NCBI GenBank assembly: GCA_003133425.1
Contig: PKXI01000156.1
Coordinates: 35,065-54,306 of the forward strand
Length of the DNA stretch: 19,242 bases
Direction: 5' to 3'
Origin: Acidobacteriaceae bacterium
GTDB taxonomy: Bacteria; Acidobacteriota; Terriglobia; Terriglobales; Acidobacteriaceae
Part shown: positions 1 to 7,428 of the stretch, in pieces
Layout of the letters: every line of letters starts with the position of its first letter
Position numbering within the stretch: the first letter of the stretch is position 1
Position numbers and translations under genes: made by a program
The notes under the pieces: generated by a model
The model's database searches: none
What the model saw: only the letters and a program-made list of their open reading frames with translations
Told to the model about the DNA's origin: nothing

Positions 1-249
1 AAATCGATCGCCAAGGAAGTTGCCACCGAAGGCATCTGCATCAATGCTGTCGCGCCGGCGGTGATCCAGACGAAAATTCTGGAACAGCTAACGCCCGCGC
101 AGGTGGAATACATGGTGCAGCGCATTCCGATGAAGCGCACCGGGCAGCCTGAAGAAGTTGCGGCCGTGGTTCATTTTCTCGCCAGCCGCGACTGCTCGTT
201 CGTCACCGGCCAGTGCTACGACGTAAGCGGAGGCCGCGCTACGTATTGA
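1..249 (+). CDS. Short-chain dehydrogenase/reductase, C-terminal 82 residues (5' partial)
   Basis: The frame is open from the first base, so the gene starts outside the window. The visible part is the end of a classical SDR (Rossmann-fold NAD(P)-dependent oxidoreductase). It begins just after the expected catalytic YxxxK region, with KSIAKEVATEGICINAVAPA (residues 1-20) matching the family block in which an N-A-V-x-P-G turn precedes the substrate loop. Here the usual glycine of that turn is alanine (APAVIQT). The later blocks RTGQPEEVAAVVHFLAS and FVTGQCYDVSGGRATY are typical of FabG-like SDRs. Substrate cannot be told from this fragment. The stop overlaps the stop of the convergent PP-loop gene by 11 bp. 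Family call is firm, specificity unknown. Confidence 0.88.
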   Translation, partial: KSIAKEVATEGICINAVAPAVIQTKILEQLTPAQVEYMVQRIPMKRTGQPEEVAAVVHFLASRDCSFVTGQCYDVSGGRATY

Positions 250-910
250 CTTCCAATTGAAAGTCCGCGAAGGCAAATCCGTCACGATCGACGACTTCTC
301 CGCTGACAAGGGGTAGTGGAGCCGTGAACATCGGCCCGGCGTAGACGCAGGTGTGAAATTCGCCGCCTTCGCCACACGGGTCAACCCCCTGCGGTAGATC
401 GTTTAACAATGCGGCATCGAATTCGCGCCCGGCGAACTCGGCGGACAACTGCTTTGTGTCCACGCAGGAGAGTCGGGCGCGCAGGCCTCCGGCAATCATC
501 TCGCGCGCCAGTGCATCGGTAGGAATCTCCCAGAGCGGAAACAGCGGCTCAAGGCCGGTGGGCTTGAGCTGGTTCTCGCGATAGGCGCGTATCTCAGTCA
601 GATAGAGGTCTCCAAAAGCGATGGCATCAATGCGCTCGTCGACCGCGCGGCGGCACACCTCGGCCATGCGCTGCTCATAAATTTCATTGGAGCAAGGCCA
701 GGGAAGCGGCACAATCCAAAGCGGCAATTCTACTGCCTGCGCCTGCGCCTCAAGCACAGACCGTCGCGTGCCGTGCATGGCCACGCGGTCGAATTCAACG
801 TTGAGCGTCGTAACCAGCCCACAGAGTTCGATCGTGGGATCGCGCTGCAACAGGTGGAGGGTCCAGGCGCTGTCTTTACCGCTGCTCCAAGACAAGAGGA
901 CACGCTTCAT
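239..910 (-). CDS. PP-loop ATPase, diphthine-ammonia-ligase-like (DUF71) family
   Basis: A 223-residue protein of the adenine-nucleotide alpha-hydrolase/PP-loop fold. The ATP pyrophosphate-binding motif SSGKDS is at residues 9-14. The family signature GDLYLTEIRAYRE is at about 100-112, and DPCGEGGEFHTCVYAGPMF lies near 177-195. In eukaryotes and archaea this family (Dph6) amidates diphthine on elongation factor 2. Bacteria lack diphthamide, so the bacterial substrate is unknown; an ATP-dependent amidation or adenylation is the most that can be inferred. I chose the ATG at 908-910 because it places the first beta strand (KRVLLSWSSGKDS) at the N-terminus. An upstream ATG at 974-976 would add 22 AT-rich-encoded residues inside the toxin-antitoxin promoter and has no ribosome-binding site. 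The length fits the family. Confidence 0.87.
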   Translation of the reverse strand: MKRVLLSWSSGKDSAWTLHLLQRDPTIELCGLVTTLNVEFDRVAMHGTRRSVLEAQAQAVELPLWIVPLPWPCSNEIYEQRMAEVCRRAVDERIDAIAFGDLYLTEIRAYRENQLKPTGLEPLFPLWEIPTDALAREMIAGGLRARLSCVDTKQLSAEFAGREFDAALLNDLPQGVDPCGEGGEFHTCVYAGPMFTAPLPLVSGEVVDRDGFAFADFQLEVNT

Positions 911-932
911 GGATCGATCATAAGCTGCGATG

Positions 933-961
933 TAGACATCTGGAGTCAGATTAGTCATAAT
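933..961 (+). promoter_or_regulatory. Sigma-70-like promoter of the toxin-antitoxin operon
   Basis: A -35 hexamer TAGACA (933-938, 5/6 to TTGACA) and a -10 hexamer CATAAT (956-961, 5/6 to TATAAT) are separated by exactly 17 bp. The predicted transcription start is near 968, about 26 nt before the antitoxin ATG. The stretch is markedly more AT-rich than its surroundings. TATCAT at 962-967 is an alternative -10 without a matching -35. Hexamers are seen; promoter activity is inferred. Confidence 0.6.
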
Positions 962-981
962 TATCATATTGGTCATTATGA
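955..981. promoter_or_regulatory. Palindromic operator candidate for antitoxin autoregulation
   Basis: Perfect 7-bp inverted repeats TCATAAT (955-961) and ATTATGA (975-981) are separated by 13 bp. The left arm covers the -10 hexamer and the right arm covers the early transcribed leader. Phd/YefM antitoxins bind such palindromes over their own promoters, alone or with the toxin, so this is the expected position for an autorepression site. Two further GTCAT elements (954-958 and 973-976 region) lie in the same orientation. Binding itself is inferred. Confidence 0.55.
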
Positions 982-993
982 TTGGAGGTTGCG

Positions 994-1263
994 ATGATTT
1001 CCGAAGTGAGCGCAGTCAATTTTCGGCAGAATCTGGGAGAGATGCTGAACCAGGTGCAGTACCGGAATGACAGCATCGTGATCAATAAGGACGGTAAGCC
1101 GGTGGCCGCGCTGGTAGACGCTGAGCTGTTTGCGAGGATTCGGCGGATGCGCGACCGGTTCGACGCACTGAGCAACCGGATTGCCGAGGCTTATGCGGAC
1201 CTGCCCGCCGACAAAGGCATGGCGGAGATTGATGCGGCCGTAGCGCGCGAACGGCGGCGCTAG
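994..1263 (+). CDS. Type II antitoxin, Phd/YefM family
   Basis: An 89-residue antitoxin. The N-terminal half, MISEVSAVNFRQNLGEMLNQ followed by VQYRNDSIVINKDGKPVAALVD, is the DNA-binding Phd/YefM fold: an initial strand and helix carrying the S-x-x-x-F/L-R-x-N-L pattern, then a strand, a turn with the conserved xxGKPVAALV block, and a helix. The charged C-terminal 40 residues (to AAVARERRR) are the part expected to fold onto and block the toxin. The start is ATG 994, preceded by GGAGG at 984-988 with a 5-nt gap; a TTG at 982 is in frame but overlaps that ribosome-binding site. Its stop TAG overlaps the toxin GTG by one base. Predicted to repress its own promoter through the palindrome at 955-981. 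Confidence 0.88.
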   Translation: MISEVSAVNFRQNLGEMLNQVQYRNDSIVINKDGKPVAALVDAELFARIRRMRDRFDALSNRIAEAYADLPADKGMAEIDAAVARERRR

Positions 1264-1676
1264 TGGCTCGTCTGCGTGTGGTTCTTGACACCAACGTTCT
1301 GGTTTCGGGACTGGCGTATCCGGAGAGCGTGCCAGGCCTTATCTTGAGCGCCTGGGAGTTGGGCGCGCTGGGTGTTGTGCTGTCCCGCTACATTCTCGAT
1401 GAGATGGTGCGCGTGTTGCCGCGGCTCAAGCGCATCAAGCTGAGTCCCTCGGAAATCCGCGACCTTGCGGACAGTTTCATGTTCATGGCGGAGATCGTCG
1501 AGCCAAGCGGCAAAATGGAAAAAGCGTTGCGTGATAAAGCCGACGCGCCTGTGCTGCAGACACTGCAAGCGGCTCAGGCTGACTACTTGATCACCGGGGA
1601 CAAAGACCTGCTCGCACTGTCCGAACGATACCCCATTGTGACGCCAGCCGCATTTTGGGAGCGGCATGGGAAGTAG
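1263..1676 (+). CDS. Type II toxin, PIN-domain ribonuclease
   Basis: A 137-residue PIN-domain protein of the putative-toxin class that usually pairs with Phd/YefM-like antitoxins. The acidic residues expected to hold Mg2+/Mn2+ are visible: D9 in VVLDTNVLVSGL, E47 in YILDEMVRVL, D94 in LRDKADAPVLQ, and D113/D115 in DYLITGDKDLL. The C-terminal ITGDKDLL...YPIVTPAAFW block is characteristic. Such toxins cleave RNA, often tRNA or mRNA, and slow translation; the target here is unknown. The GTG start at 1263-1265 shares its G with the antitoxin stop (TAGTG), the usual translational coupling. The full catalytic set and normal length argue for an active toxin. Confidence 0.9.
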   Translation: MARLRVVLDTNVLVSGLAYPESVPGLILSAWELGALGVVLSRYILDEMVRVLPRLKRIKLSPSEIRDLADSFMFMAEIVEPSGKMEKALRDKADAPVLQTLQAAQADYLITGDKDLLALSERYPIVTPAAFWERHGK

Positions 1677-1712
1677 GAATTCCTGTTTGGGTATCTCTCG
1701 GCATAAACGAGA

Positions 1713-1737
1713 AAGGCCCCGCACGATGCGAGGCCTT
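1713..1737. terminator. Possible bidirectional hairpin terminator between convergent genes
   Basis: AAGGCC (1713-1718) pairs with GGCCTT (1732-1737). After one C/A mismatch, CGCA (1720-1723) pairs with TGCG (1727-1730) around a 3-nt loop. The hairpin lies between the toxin stop (1676) and the stop of the convergent GH3 gene (1758). On the + strand it is followed by CTTCTTG, and on the - strand by TCTCGTTT. The T-tracts are interrupted, so termination strength is uncertain. Confidence 0.5.
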
Positions 1738-1757
1738 CTTGCTGACTCCCCGACTTG

Positions 1758-4313
1758 CTAGTTCAGCGTCACATCCGCATGCAGCGGCGTATTCTCGCTC
1801 GAGTCGCCGACCAGGATCACGAACTTGCCAGGATCGATGGTCCACTTCTTTGCGGTCTCGTCCCAGTAGCTGAAGGCGCGTGCGTCCAGGTTGAGAGTTA
1901 CATGTTTTGTTTCGCCGGGTGCGAGTTGGACTTTCTCAAATCCCTTCAGTTCGCGCTCGGGGCGCGTTGCCTTGGTCGATGGATCGGAGACGTAGAGCTC
2001 CGCGACTTCCGCACCGGCCACGCTGCCGGTGTTGGTCACATCGAAGCTGACCGGAACCGTAGAACGTGACGCAGCCTTCGCCGGCGCCTGTAGGTTGGCG
2101 AAACCAAATGTGGTGTAGCTGAGCCCAAAGCCGAACGGGAACAGCGGGTGCTTACCGGTCGTGGTCCAGTAGCGATAACCCACCATCAACTTATCGCCAT
2201 ATTTGATGTGAGGAACTGTGTAGTCGAGCGGCTTGCCGTTCTCTCCAATCGTGTGCAGCGTCGTGTCTGCGCCGGGGGTGCCGTAGTAGTAAGGCTGCGA
2301 CGGGCTGTTTTCCCAGTCGTTGTCGAAGCTGATGGGCAGCTTGCCCTCGGCGTTGTGTTTGCCAAAGAGAACTTCAGCAACGGCCGTGCCGCCTTCCTGG
2401 CCGGGATACCAGGTGTGGAGCAGCGCGGGGACCTTGCTGAGCCAGCGCCGCGTGTCCATTGCGCCGCCGCCGGTGAGCGTGACGACCGTGTGAGGATTCG
2501 CCGCGGCGATTGCTTCGACCAGCGCATCCTGTCCGAATGGCAGTGTGAAGGTGCGGTCGTGGCCCTCGCCCTCGGTGGGCGCATTGAAGCCGATGGCCAG
2601 CACCACTACATCGGCGAGGGACGCGAGCTGCTTTGCATCCGCCGATACGAGATCGGGTTCATATACAAAGCCGAACCCAAACCTGGGGCCGGCAGCGCGA
2701 GGCAGATAGTCGGCCTTGAGGCTGACGGTTTGTCCCGCGGTGAGGTCGATGGACGTGTATCTGGGCACCGAGCCTTCCGCCCGAACCTGGTCGAGTACCT
2801 GCTTGCCATCGACGAGAATCTTGAAGCCGTCCTCACCGGAGGCGCCGGCAATCAGCAGGTATTTGCCTGCGCTTGCTGCTTTGAAGGAGGCGGTATAACG
2901 AATGCTGCGTGGCGTCGGATCCGCGGGCGCCCACTCATTGGGCTTCCAGTCGGCGACGTTACGGCGAGTACCGGATGCCGCCGTGCCGGTGAAGTCGCTG
3001 CTGGGAAAGCTCTCCACCTTGACTCCGCCTTCCCATTGGGTCCGACGGAATACATCGACTATCTCCGGAAGCCCGCGGCTGTAGAGGACATGCACATTCG
3101 GCCCGAGGAATTTGGCTATTCCGGTAACGGTTGAGACGGACTCGAATGGTGTCGCTTCAGAGGAGCCGCCGCCGCCGGGAACCGCAGGCCATGCGTCCGG
3201 GCCGATGATGGCGATAGTTTTGATTTTGGCCGGATCGAGCGGCAGCAGCTTGCCTTCATTCTTGAGCAGCGTAATGCTTTCGAGCGCGCCCTGCAGAGCG
3301 ACGGCGCGGTTGGCCAGCGAAAACGTGGAGTCGGCTGGATCGAACTGCGGACGGCTGGTAAAGCCATAGCGAAGCTCGGTGCGAAGCAACCGCAGCACCT
3401 TGTCGTCAATGGTGGACTCCTTCACGGATCCACTCTTGACGGCGGGCACCAGATTCTTCGCGTTCATGAACTTGGGGCTGGGCATTTCCAGGTCGAGGCC
3501 ATTGTTGGCCGCAGCCACGCCGTCATAGGTGGCGTCCCAATCGGACATGAGCACGCCCTTGAAACCCCACTCACCCTTGAGAACCTTGTTGTTGAGAAAC
3601 TCGTTCTGCGTGGCGTGAACTCCGTTGAGCAGGTTGTAGGAGTTCATCACGGAGTCAACGTGGCCCTTGACGACAGCTGCTTCAAATGCGGGTAAGTAGA
3701 TTTCGCGCATGGTGCGCTCGTCCACATCGGAGCTGGCGTTGTGGCGATTGAACTCCTGATCGTTGAGCGCGTAGTGCTTCACCGTGGCGATTACGCCCTG
3801 CGACTGCACGCCTTCAATGAAGGGAACCACGATGGTCGAATTGAGGTAGGGATCCTCGGACAGATATTCGAAGTTGCGGCCGCCGATGGATGAGCGCGCG
3901 ATGTTGACCCCAGGGCCGAGCAGGAAGTTGACATTGCGTGCGCGGGCATCCCGGCCGAGCGCCTCGCCGAGCTTACGCGAGAACTCCGTATCCCACGTGG
4001 CTGCCAGCGCTACGCCGCCGGCATAGGCGGTTGTGGGTCCCCAGGTGCGTACACCCACCGAGGCATCCGACATTTTGAAGCGGGGCAGCCCGATGACGGG
4101 CATCGGACGGGTATACATGCTGTCGACGCCGCCGATGAGTTCGATCTTCTGCTCAAGAGTCAGCTTCGCCAAAAATGCTTGGGCCTGGGACTCGATTGCG
4201 GGCGAATCGGGCACGGGAGCCTGGGCTTGAGCATAACCAGAGAAAACCGGCGACAGGCATGCGAGGATGAGGGCAAAAAACGTTACAGAGATGGTGTTTT
4301 TCAGGTTTCTCAT
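1758..4313 (-). CDS. Secreted GH3 beta-glycosidase with PA14 insert
   Basis: An 851-residue exported enzyme, most likely a beta-glucosidase or beta-xylosidase that releases sugars from plant or microbial oligosaccharides. It has a Sec signal peptide (MRNLKNTISVTFFALILACL, cleavage near AQA/QA, residue about 32). The GH3 N-terminal barrel follows, with KHYALND at about 179-185 and the nucleophile region VLMSDWDATYDG, whose D258 is the expected catalytic aspartate. The C-terminal sandwich is split by a PA14-type domain (about 427-552) with GKYLLIAGASGEDGFKILVD. It resumes at VVVLAIGFNAPTEGEGHDRT, where E581/E583 are acid/base candidates. A fibronectin-III-like domain ends the chain (about 750-842). 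I preferred ATG 4313 because it begins the signal peptide; a GTG at 4352 is possible and neither has a clear Shine-Dalgarno. It lies 55 bp downstream of the permease pair, so it may share their transcript. Confidence 0.92.
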   Translation of the reverse strand: MRNLKNTISVTFFALILACLSPVFSGYAQAQAPVPDSPAIESQAQAFLAKLTLEQKIELIGGVDSMYTRPMPVIGLPRFKMSDASVGVRTWGPTTAYAGGVALAATWDTEFSRKLGEALGRDARARNVNFLLGPGVNIARSSIGGRNFEYLSEDPYLNSTIVVPFIEGVQSQGVIATVKHYALNDQEFNRHNASSDVDERTMREIYLPAFEAAVVKGHVDSVMNSYNLLNGVHATQNEFLNNKVLKGEWGFKGVLMSDWDATYDGVAAANNGLDLEMPSPKFMNAKNLVPAVKSGSVKESTIDDKVLRLLRTELRYGFTSRPQFDPADSTFSLANRAVALQGALESITLLKNEGKLLPLDPAKIKTIAIIGPDAWPAVPGGGGSSEATPFESVSTVTGIAKFLGPNVHVLYSRGLPEIVDVFRRTQWEGGVKVESFPSSDFTGTAASGTRRNVADWKPNEWAPADPTPRSIRYTASFKAASAGKYLLIAGASGEDGFKILVDGKQVLDQVRAEGSVPRYTSIDLTAGQTVSLKADYLPRAAGPRFGFGFVYEPDLVSADAKQLASLADVVVLAIGFNAPTEGEGHDRTFTLPFGQDALVEAIAAANPHTVVTLTGGGAMDTRRWLSKVPALLHTWYPGQEGGTAVAEVLFGKHNAEGKLPISFDNDWENSPSQPYYYGTPGADTTLHTIGENGKPLDYTVPHIKYGDKLMVGYRYWTTTGKHPLFPFGFGLSYTTFGFANLQAPAKAASRSTVPVSFDVTNTGSVAGAEVAELYVSDPSTKATRPERELKGFEKVQLAPGETKHVTLNLDARAFSYWDETAKKWTIDPGKFVILVGDSSENTPLHADVTLN

Positions 4314-4368
4314 GACCGGTAAGGTTAGCGCATTGGGCGACTGGATGTACACCCAGCATGCGGACCCG

Positions 4369-5607
4369 CTACTCGTAGCGTAGGGCTTCGATGGGGTCCA
4401 GGTTGGCGGCGCGGATGGCCGGAATCATGCCGCTCACCAGTCCGGTGATGGCAAGAATCACCGTTGCCACAATCACCGAGGTAGGTGAAATCAGAAGGCG
4501 AATGTCGGCATCTCCGGCATTCTTGGCAAGGGCGCTGTAAAACGTGATGCTCCCCACCATCGCGGAGATCAGATAAGACAGGGCGATGCCGCATACGCCA
4601 CCAACGCCGGTGATGGCCAGAGCCTCGGCGAGGAACTGGATAAGGATGTGGTGTCTCCGCGCCCCTAGTGCCTTTTCCACGCCGATCTCACGGGTTCGCT
4701 GCTGCACGGCCACCAGCATGATGTTCATCAGGCCAATGCCCGCAATGCCCAGCGTGAGCGCTCCCACCATGGAAAGCAGCACCTGCAAGGCAATTGCCAG
4801 CACGTGGAATTGAGCCAGCTGCGTCATCAGGTTGGCCACGTAGATGGCGTTGTGGTCCGTGGGCCGGAAGTGATGAGCCGCTCCCATGGTCTCGCGCAGA
4901 CTTTTCTCGATCAGCTCATTGTCGCCGCGATACGTGAACCAGATGGCGCTAAGGTAATGCGTGTCAACCAGATCGCTCATGGTGTTGAAGGGAACATATA
5001 TCTGGCGATTGCGGTCGTCGTCGCCCTCCTGCATCTTGGGGCTCAGCACGCCAATCACGGTAAAGATAACGCCGTTGAGGCGAATAGTCTCGCCGACGGC
5101 CCAGCCGCCGGAGAACAGCTTTGTCTTGGCCTCAGACCCGATTACGCAGACGTGGGCCCTCTGCTGATCCTCGGCGCCATTGAAGAAGCGGCCCTCGTCG
5201 GTATCCAACTTGAAGATGTCTTGAAAGACGGGGCGAACGCCGTTTACGGTCCAGGTGTAAGTATGCAGATCGTTCTGCACGGTCGAGTCCTTCCACACCT
5301 CGGGCGAGATGTGAAAAATGCCCTGAACGCCGTTGGAGACGCGGTCCACATCTTCCATGGTGAAGCGAACTCTGACGCCGGCCTTGTCGCCGCCCGCCTG
5401 CTGACTGGTGCGGCCGGGAAAGAAGCCGATCAGGTTGGTTCCCCACTGCGCGAAGATGTTCTCGATGGCACGGTTAAATCCGGCGCCGTAGGCCAGCAAC
5501 AGCACAACCGTGGCAATGCCCCAGGCCATCCCGATCATAGTGATGGCGGTGCGCCGGCGGTTGTACACCATCGCTTCCCACGCCTGACCTAAGATGTCCC
5601 TCAACAT
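4369..5607 (-). CDS. ABC transporter permease, MacB/FtsX type (permease 1)
   Basis: A 412-residue inner-membrane permease of the type VII (mechanotransmission) ABC class. Architecture: cytoplasmic N-terminus (MLRDILGQAWEAMVYNRRR), TM1 at about 20-44, a large MacB-like periplasmic domain (about 45-265), and three C-terminal helices at about 268-298, 325-352 and 372-398. The FtsX-core signatures LMNIMLVAVQQRTREIGVEK, ALGARRHHILIQFLAEA and the terminal DPIEALRYE are all present. There is no nucleotide-binding domain, so it needs a separate ATPase. In this family the permease drives a periplasmic adaptor/outer-membrane channel to expel macrolides, peptides or siderophores; the cargo here cannot be read. 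AGAGG 7 nt before the ATG is a plausible ribosome-binding site and falls inside the 14-bp tandem repeat. Confidence 0.9.
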   Translation of the reverse strand: MLRDILGQAWEAMVYNRRRTAITMIGMAWGIATVVLLLAYGAGFNRAIENIFAQWGTNLIGFFPGRTSQQAGGDKAGVRVRFTMEDVDRVSNGVQGIFHISPEVWKDSTVQNDLHTYTWTVNGVRPVFQDIFKLDTDEGRFFNGAEDQQRAHVCVIGSEAKTKLFSGGWAVGETIRLNGVIFTVIGVLSPKMQEGDDDRNRQIYVPFNTMSDLVDTHYLSAIWFTYRGDNELIEKSLRETMGAAHHFRPTDHNAIYVANLMTQLAQFHVLAIALQVLLSMVGALTLGIAGIGLMNIMLVAVQQRTREIGVEKALGARRHHILIQFLAEALAITGVGGVCGIALSYLISAMVGSITFYSALAKNAGDADIRLLISPTSVIVATVILAITGLVSGMIPAIRAANLDPIEALRYE

Positions 5608-5612
5608 GAATC

Positions 5613-5640
5613 AGCCTCTAACTTCCAGCCTCTAGCTTCC
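5613..5640. repeat. Tandem 14-bp repeat, two copies, between the two permease genes
   Basis: AGCCTCTAACTTCC (5613-5626) is followed directly by AGCCTCTAGCTTCC (5627-5640), 13 of 14 bases identical, and then by the start of a third unit (AGCT, 5641-5644). Read on the - strand each unit contains AGAGG, so the proximal copy supplies the likely ribosome-binding site of permease 1. It lies in the 193-bp gap 5608-5800, which is otherwise without recognisable content apart from the AGCT/CTAG-rich element at 5771-5794. Confidence 0.75.
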
Positions 5641-5770
5641 AGCTAAAAGCCCGCTGGAGAAAAGCCCCGACTTGTTTCATTTTCCCTCAAGACCGCGCGC
5701 CTATTGCGTCTTGTTCCGGCCTTGAACAAATCCTCTTCCCGCCTGAAGCGCCCGACCCGGCAACAACGAG

Positions 5771-5794
5771 CTGGCAGCTAGTAACTAGAAGCTG
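5771..5794. repeat. AGCT/CTAG-rich palindromic element after permease 2
   Basis: CAGCT (5775-5779) and AGCTG (5790-5794) enclose a second dyad, CTAGT-A-ACTAG (5778-5788). The composition resembles the tandem units at 5613-5644. It begins 7 bp beyond the permease 2 stop. The T-run (5795-5799) lies on the + side, the wrong direction to terminate the - strand permease gene, so a terminator role is unlikely. Confidence 0.45.
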
Positions 5795-5800
5795 TTTTTC

Positions 5801-7054
5801 TCACTCTCTCCGCAGCGCCTCAATCGGATCCATTTGCGCCGCCCTGCTGGCCGGATAGAGCCCCGCCACGACGCCGCACACCACCAACGATCCAAGTGCC
5901 AGCGCAGCCGACCACGGAACAAGCCGTGGCGGGTCCCAGCCCGGCATCTTGCCAGTAAGGCCGATCTGCAACAACCACATAAAACCTGCCGATATAACAA
6001 TGCCGATGAGCCCGCTGATGCCGGTCAACAATAGGCCCTCCCAGAAGAACTGCGCCAGTACGCTGCTCTTGGTAGCTCCCACAGCCTTCATCAAGCCGAT
6101 TTCGCGGGTTCGCTCTGTAACTGAGACCAGCATGATGTTGATAATGCCCACTGCGCCCAGGCCGAGAGTGACAATTCCCACCCCGCCGAGAAAGAGATCC
6201 ATGGCATCGAAAATAGCCCCGATCAATTTCTCTTCCTGAATGGTGTCCCACTCCTGAAAGGCATCTTTAAGCGCCGGATCGAAGCCGTGCCGTGCGCCGA
6301 TCACCCGATGAACAGCCGCAATCGCTGCCGTGGCATCGCCCTTCGTCGCCGGCTGATATTGGATGGAACTGAGCGCATCGCGGGCAACATTGTCGCCTTT
6401 CATTGCGAAAAGTTCCTGCATGATGGTGATGGGGATGTAGACCTTCTGATTGTCGCCGTCGTTGTTGCCGCGGCTGATGGAAGCCACGCGGCCCACCACT
6501 GTAAACGCGACGTCATTGATGGTGATGGTCTCCCCGAGCATGGGCCGGCCGGGAAAAAGCAGCGTTGCACTCTTCGATCCCAACACGGCCACGCGCCGCC
6601 CTTGAGCTATGTCGTCCGCGCTCAGAAAACGGCCCTCAGCCACCGGTACAAAGCGCACTTCAGTGTAGTTCGGCTCCACGCCCAGCACCTGGCCTGAGGT
6701 GTTGGCATAGGCGCTCACCTGGTAAAGATCGTTGCGGTTCAGGAATGCCGTAACTGCGCGCAGCTGTGGCAAAGTGCGCAATTCGGCCTCGTCACCGAGC
6801 GTGAGCTGGTAAGGACGCATCCCCGTGTGCTGGTTGGCGAGCGCGGGGATGGTGCCGTTCCACATCATCACCAGATCATTGCCGAAAGTGGACAGTTGGC
6901 GGTGCTGCCCGGAGCGGAAGCCCTCGCCTAAACCCACTAGAACCAGCAGCGAACCCACGCCCCAGGCAATTCCGAACATGGTCAGGAAGGTGCGCAGCTT
7001 GTTCGCCATCATGGCGCGAAGGACCTGGCCGAGCGTGTCAGAAAAACTCTGCAT
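5801..7054 (-). CDS. ABC transporter permease, MacB/FtsX type (permease 2)
   Basis: A 417-residue paralogue of permease 1 with the same plan: N-terminal MQSFSDTLGQVLRAMMANKL, TM1 at about 22-46, a MacB-type periplasmic domain (about 47-285), and C-terminal helices at about 287-312, 340-365 and 380-405. The FtsX signatures INIMLVSVTERTREIGLMKA, VGATKSSVLAQFFWEG and DPIEALRRE are intact. ATG 7054 aligns with the permease 1 start. An in-frame upstream start at 7177 would add 41 residues with no family similarity, and neither has a strong Shine-Dalgarno. The two permeases probably form a heterodimer with one ATPase, which is not encoded in the window, plus the divergent adaptor at 7429. The stop is 193 bp from the permease 1 start. 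Confidence 0.88.
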   Translation of the reverse strand: MQSFSDTLGQVLRAMMANKLRTFLTMFGIAWGVGSLLVLVGLGEGFRSGQHRQLSTFGNDLVMMWNGTIPALANQHTGMRPYQLTLGDEAELRTLPQLRAVTAFLNRNDLYQVSAYANTSGQVLGVEPNYTEVRFVPVAEGRFLSADDIAQGRRVAVLGSKSATLLFPGRPMLGETITINDVAFTVVGRVASISRGNNDGDNQKVYIPITIMQELFAMKGDNVARDALSSIQYQPATKGDATAAIAAVHRVIGARHGFDPALKDAFQEWDTIQEEKLIGAIFDAMDLFLGGVGIVTLGLGAVGIINIMLVSVTERTREIGLMKAVGATKSSVLAQFFWEGLLLTGISGLIGIVISAGFMWLLQIGLTGKMPGWDPPRLVPWSAALALGSLVVCGVVAGLYPASRAAQMDPIEALRRE

Positions 7055-7428
7055 GGTGTTTAGACACCGACGTGATGCACTGGTAACTGATACGCTGTGC
7101 CCGGCGATTCGGTTCCGCTGGAAACCGGCGCGAAACCATTTCCGGAACCATTCAGCGGTTGATTGCGTAGAAAGCAAAGGGTGACAGCAATGTGCTGGCG
7201 CCGTCTTACAGCAAGTTCCAGGAATTGCCTTCAGTCAAGGTACGACCTGAAAGCCAGGCGCGACCGACGCCGAAAGGGCCGGAAAGCGGCAGTGCTTCAT
7301 CCTCTGAGCGATTCGACCCAAGGTCTGCTGAGCAGTTTTTTGAAATATGCTGTAGTTATTATCCCTCGTTTCATCGATAACCATGCGCCGGGAGGCGGGC
7401 GCTTTTCATTCTTTTTAAGGGAGGCTTT
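7055..7428. other. Divergent intergenic region between permease 2 and the adaptor (374 bp)
   Basis: No convincing gene is seen here. Both divergent transcripts should start here. On the + side are an AT-rich patch (7336-7368) with TTGAAA (7340-7345) and TATTAT (7357-7362), but the 11-bp spacing is too short for a standard promoter. Just before it, CTGC-TGA-GCAG followed by six T (7325-7341) is a weak terminator-like hairpin. A second hairpin with T-tracts sits at 7385-7416, directly before the adaptor ribosome-binding site. Confidence 0.5.
7385..7416 (+). promoter_or_regulatory. Hairpin plus T-tract in the adaptor leader (possible attenuator)
   Basis: GCGCC (7385-7389) pairs with GGCGC (7398-7402) around an 8-nt loop, followed at once by TTTTCATTCTTTTT (7403-7416). 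The adaptor ribosome-binding site AAGGGAGG (7417-7424) begins right after. The position suggests leader attenuation or a terminator for upstream readthrough. The stem is short, so confidence is low. Confidence 0.3.

Noticed and set aside
2148..3134. Long open frame (328 codons) opposite the GH3 gene
   Set aside because: It is antisense to a strongly supported GH3 coding region, has no family motif, and is expected from GC-rich codon bias.
4314..4352. Longer GH3 start at GTG 4352
   Set aside because: It would place 13 polar residues before the signal peptide and has no ribosome-binding site; ATG 4313 gives a typical signal peptide.
7340..7362. TTGAAA and TATTAT as a promoter for the adaptor gene
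   Set aside because: The 11-bp spacing is far from the 16-18 bp needed.
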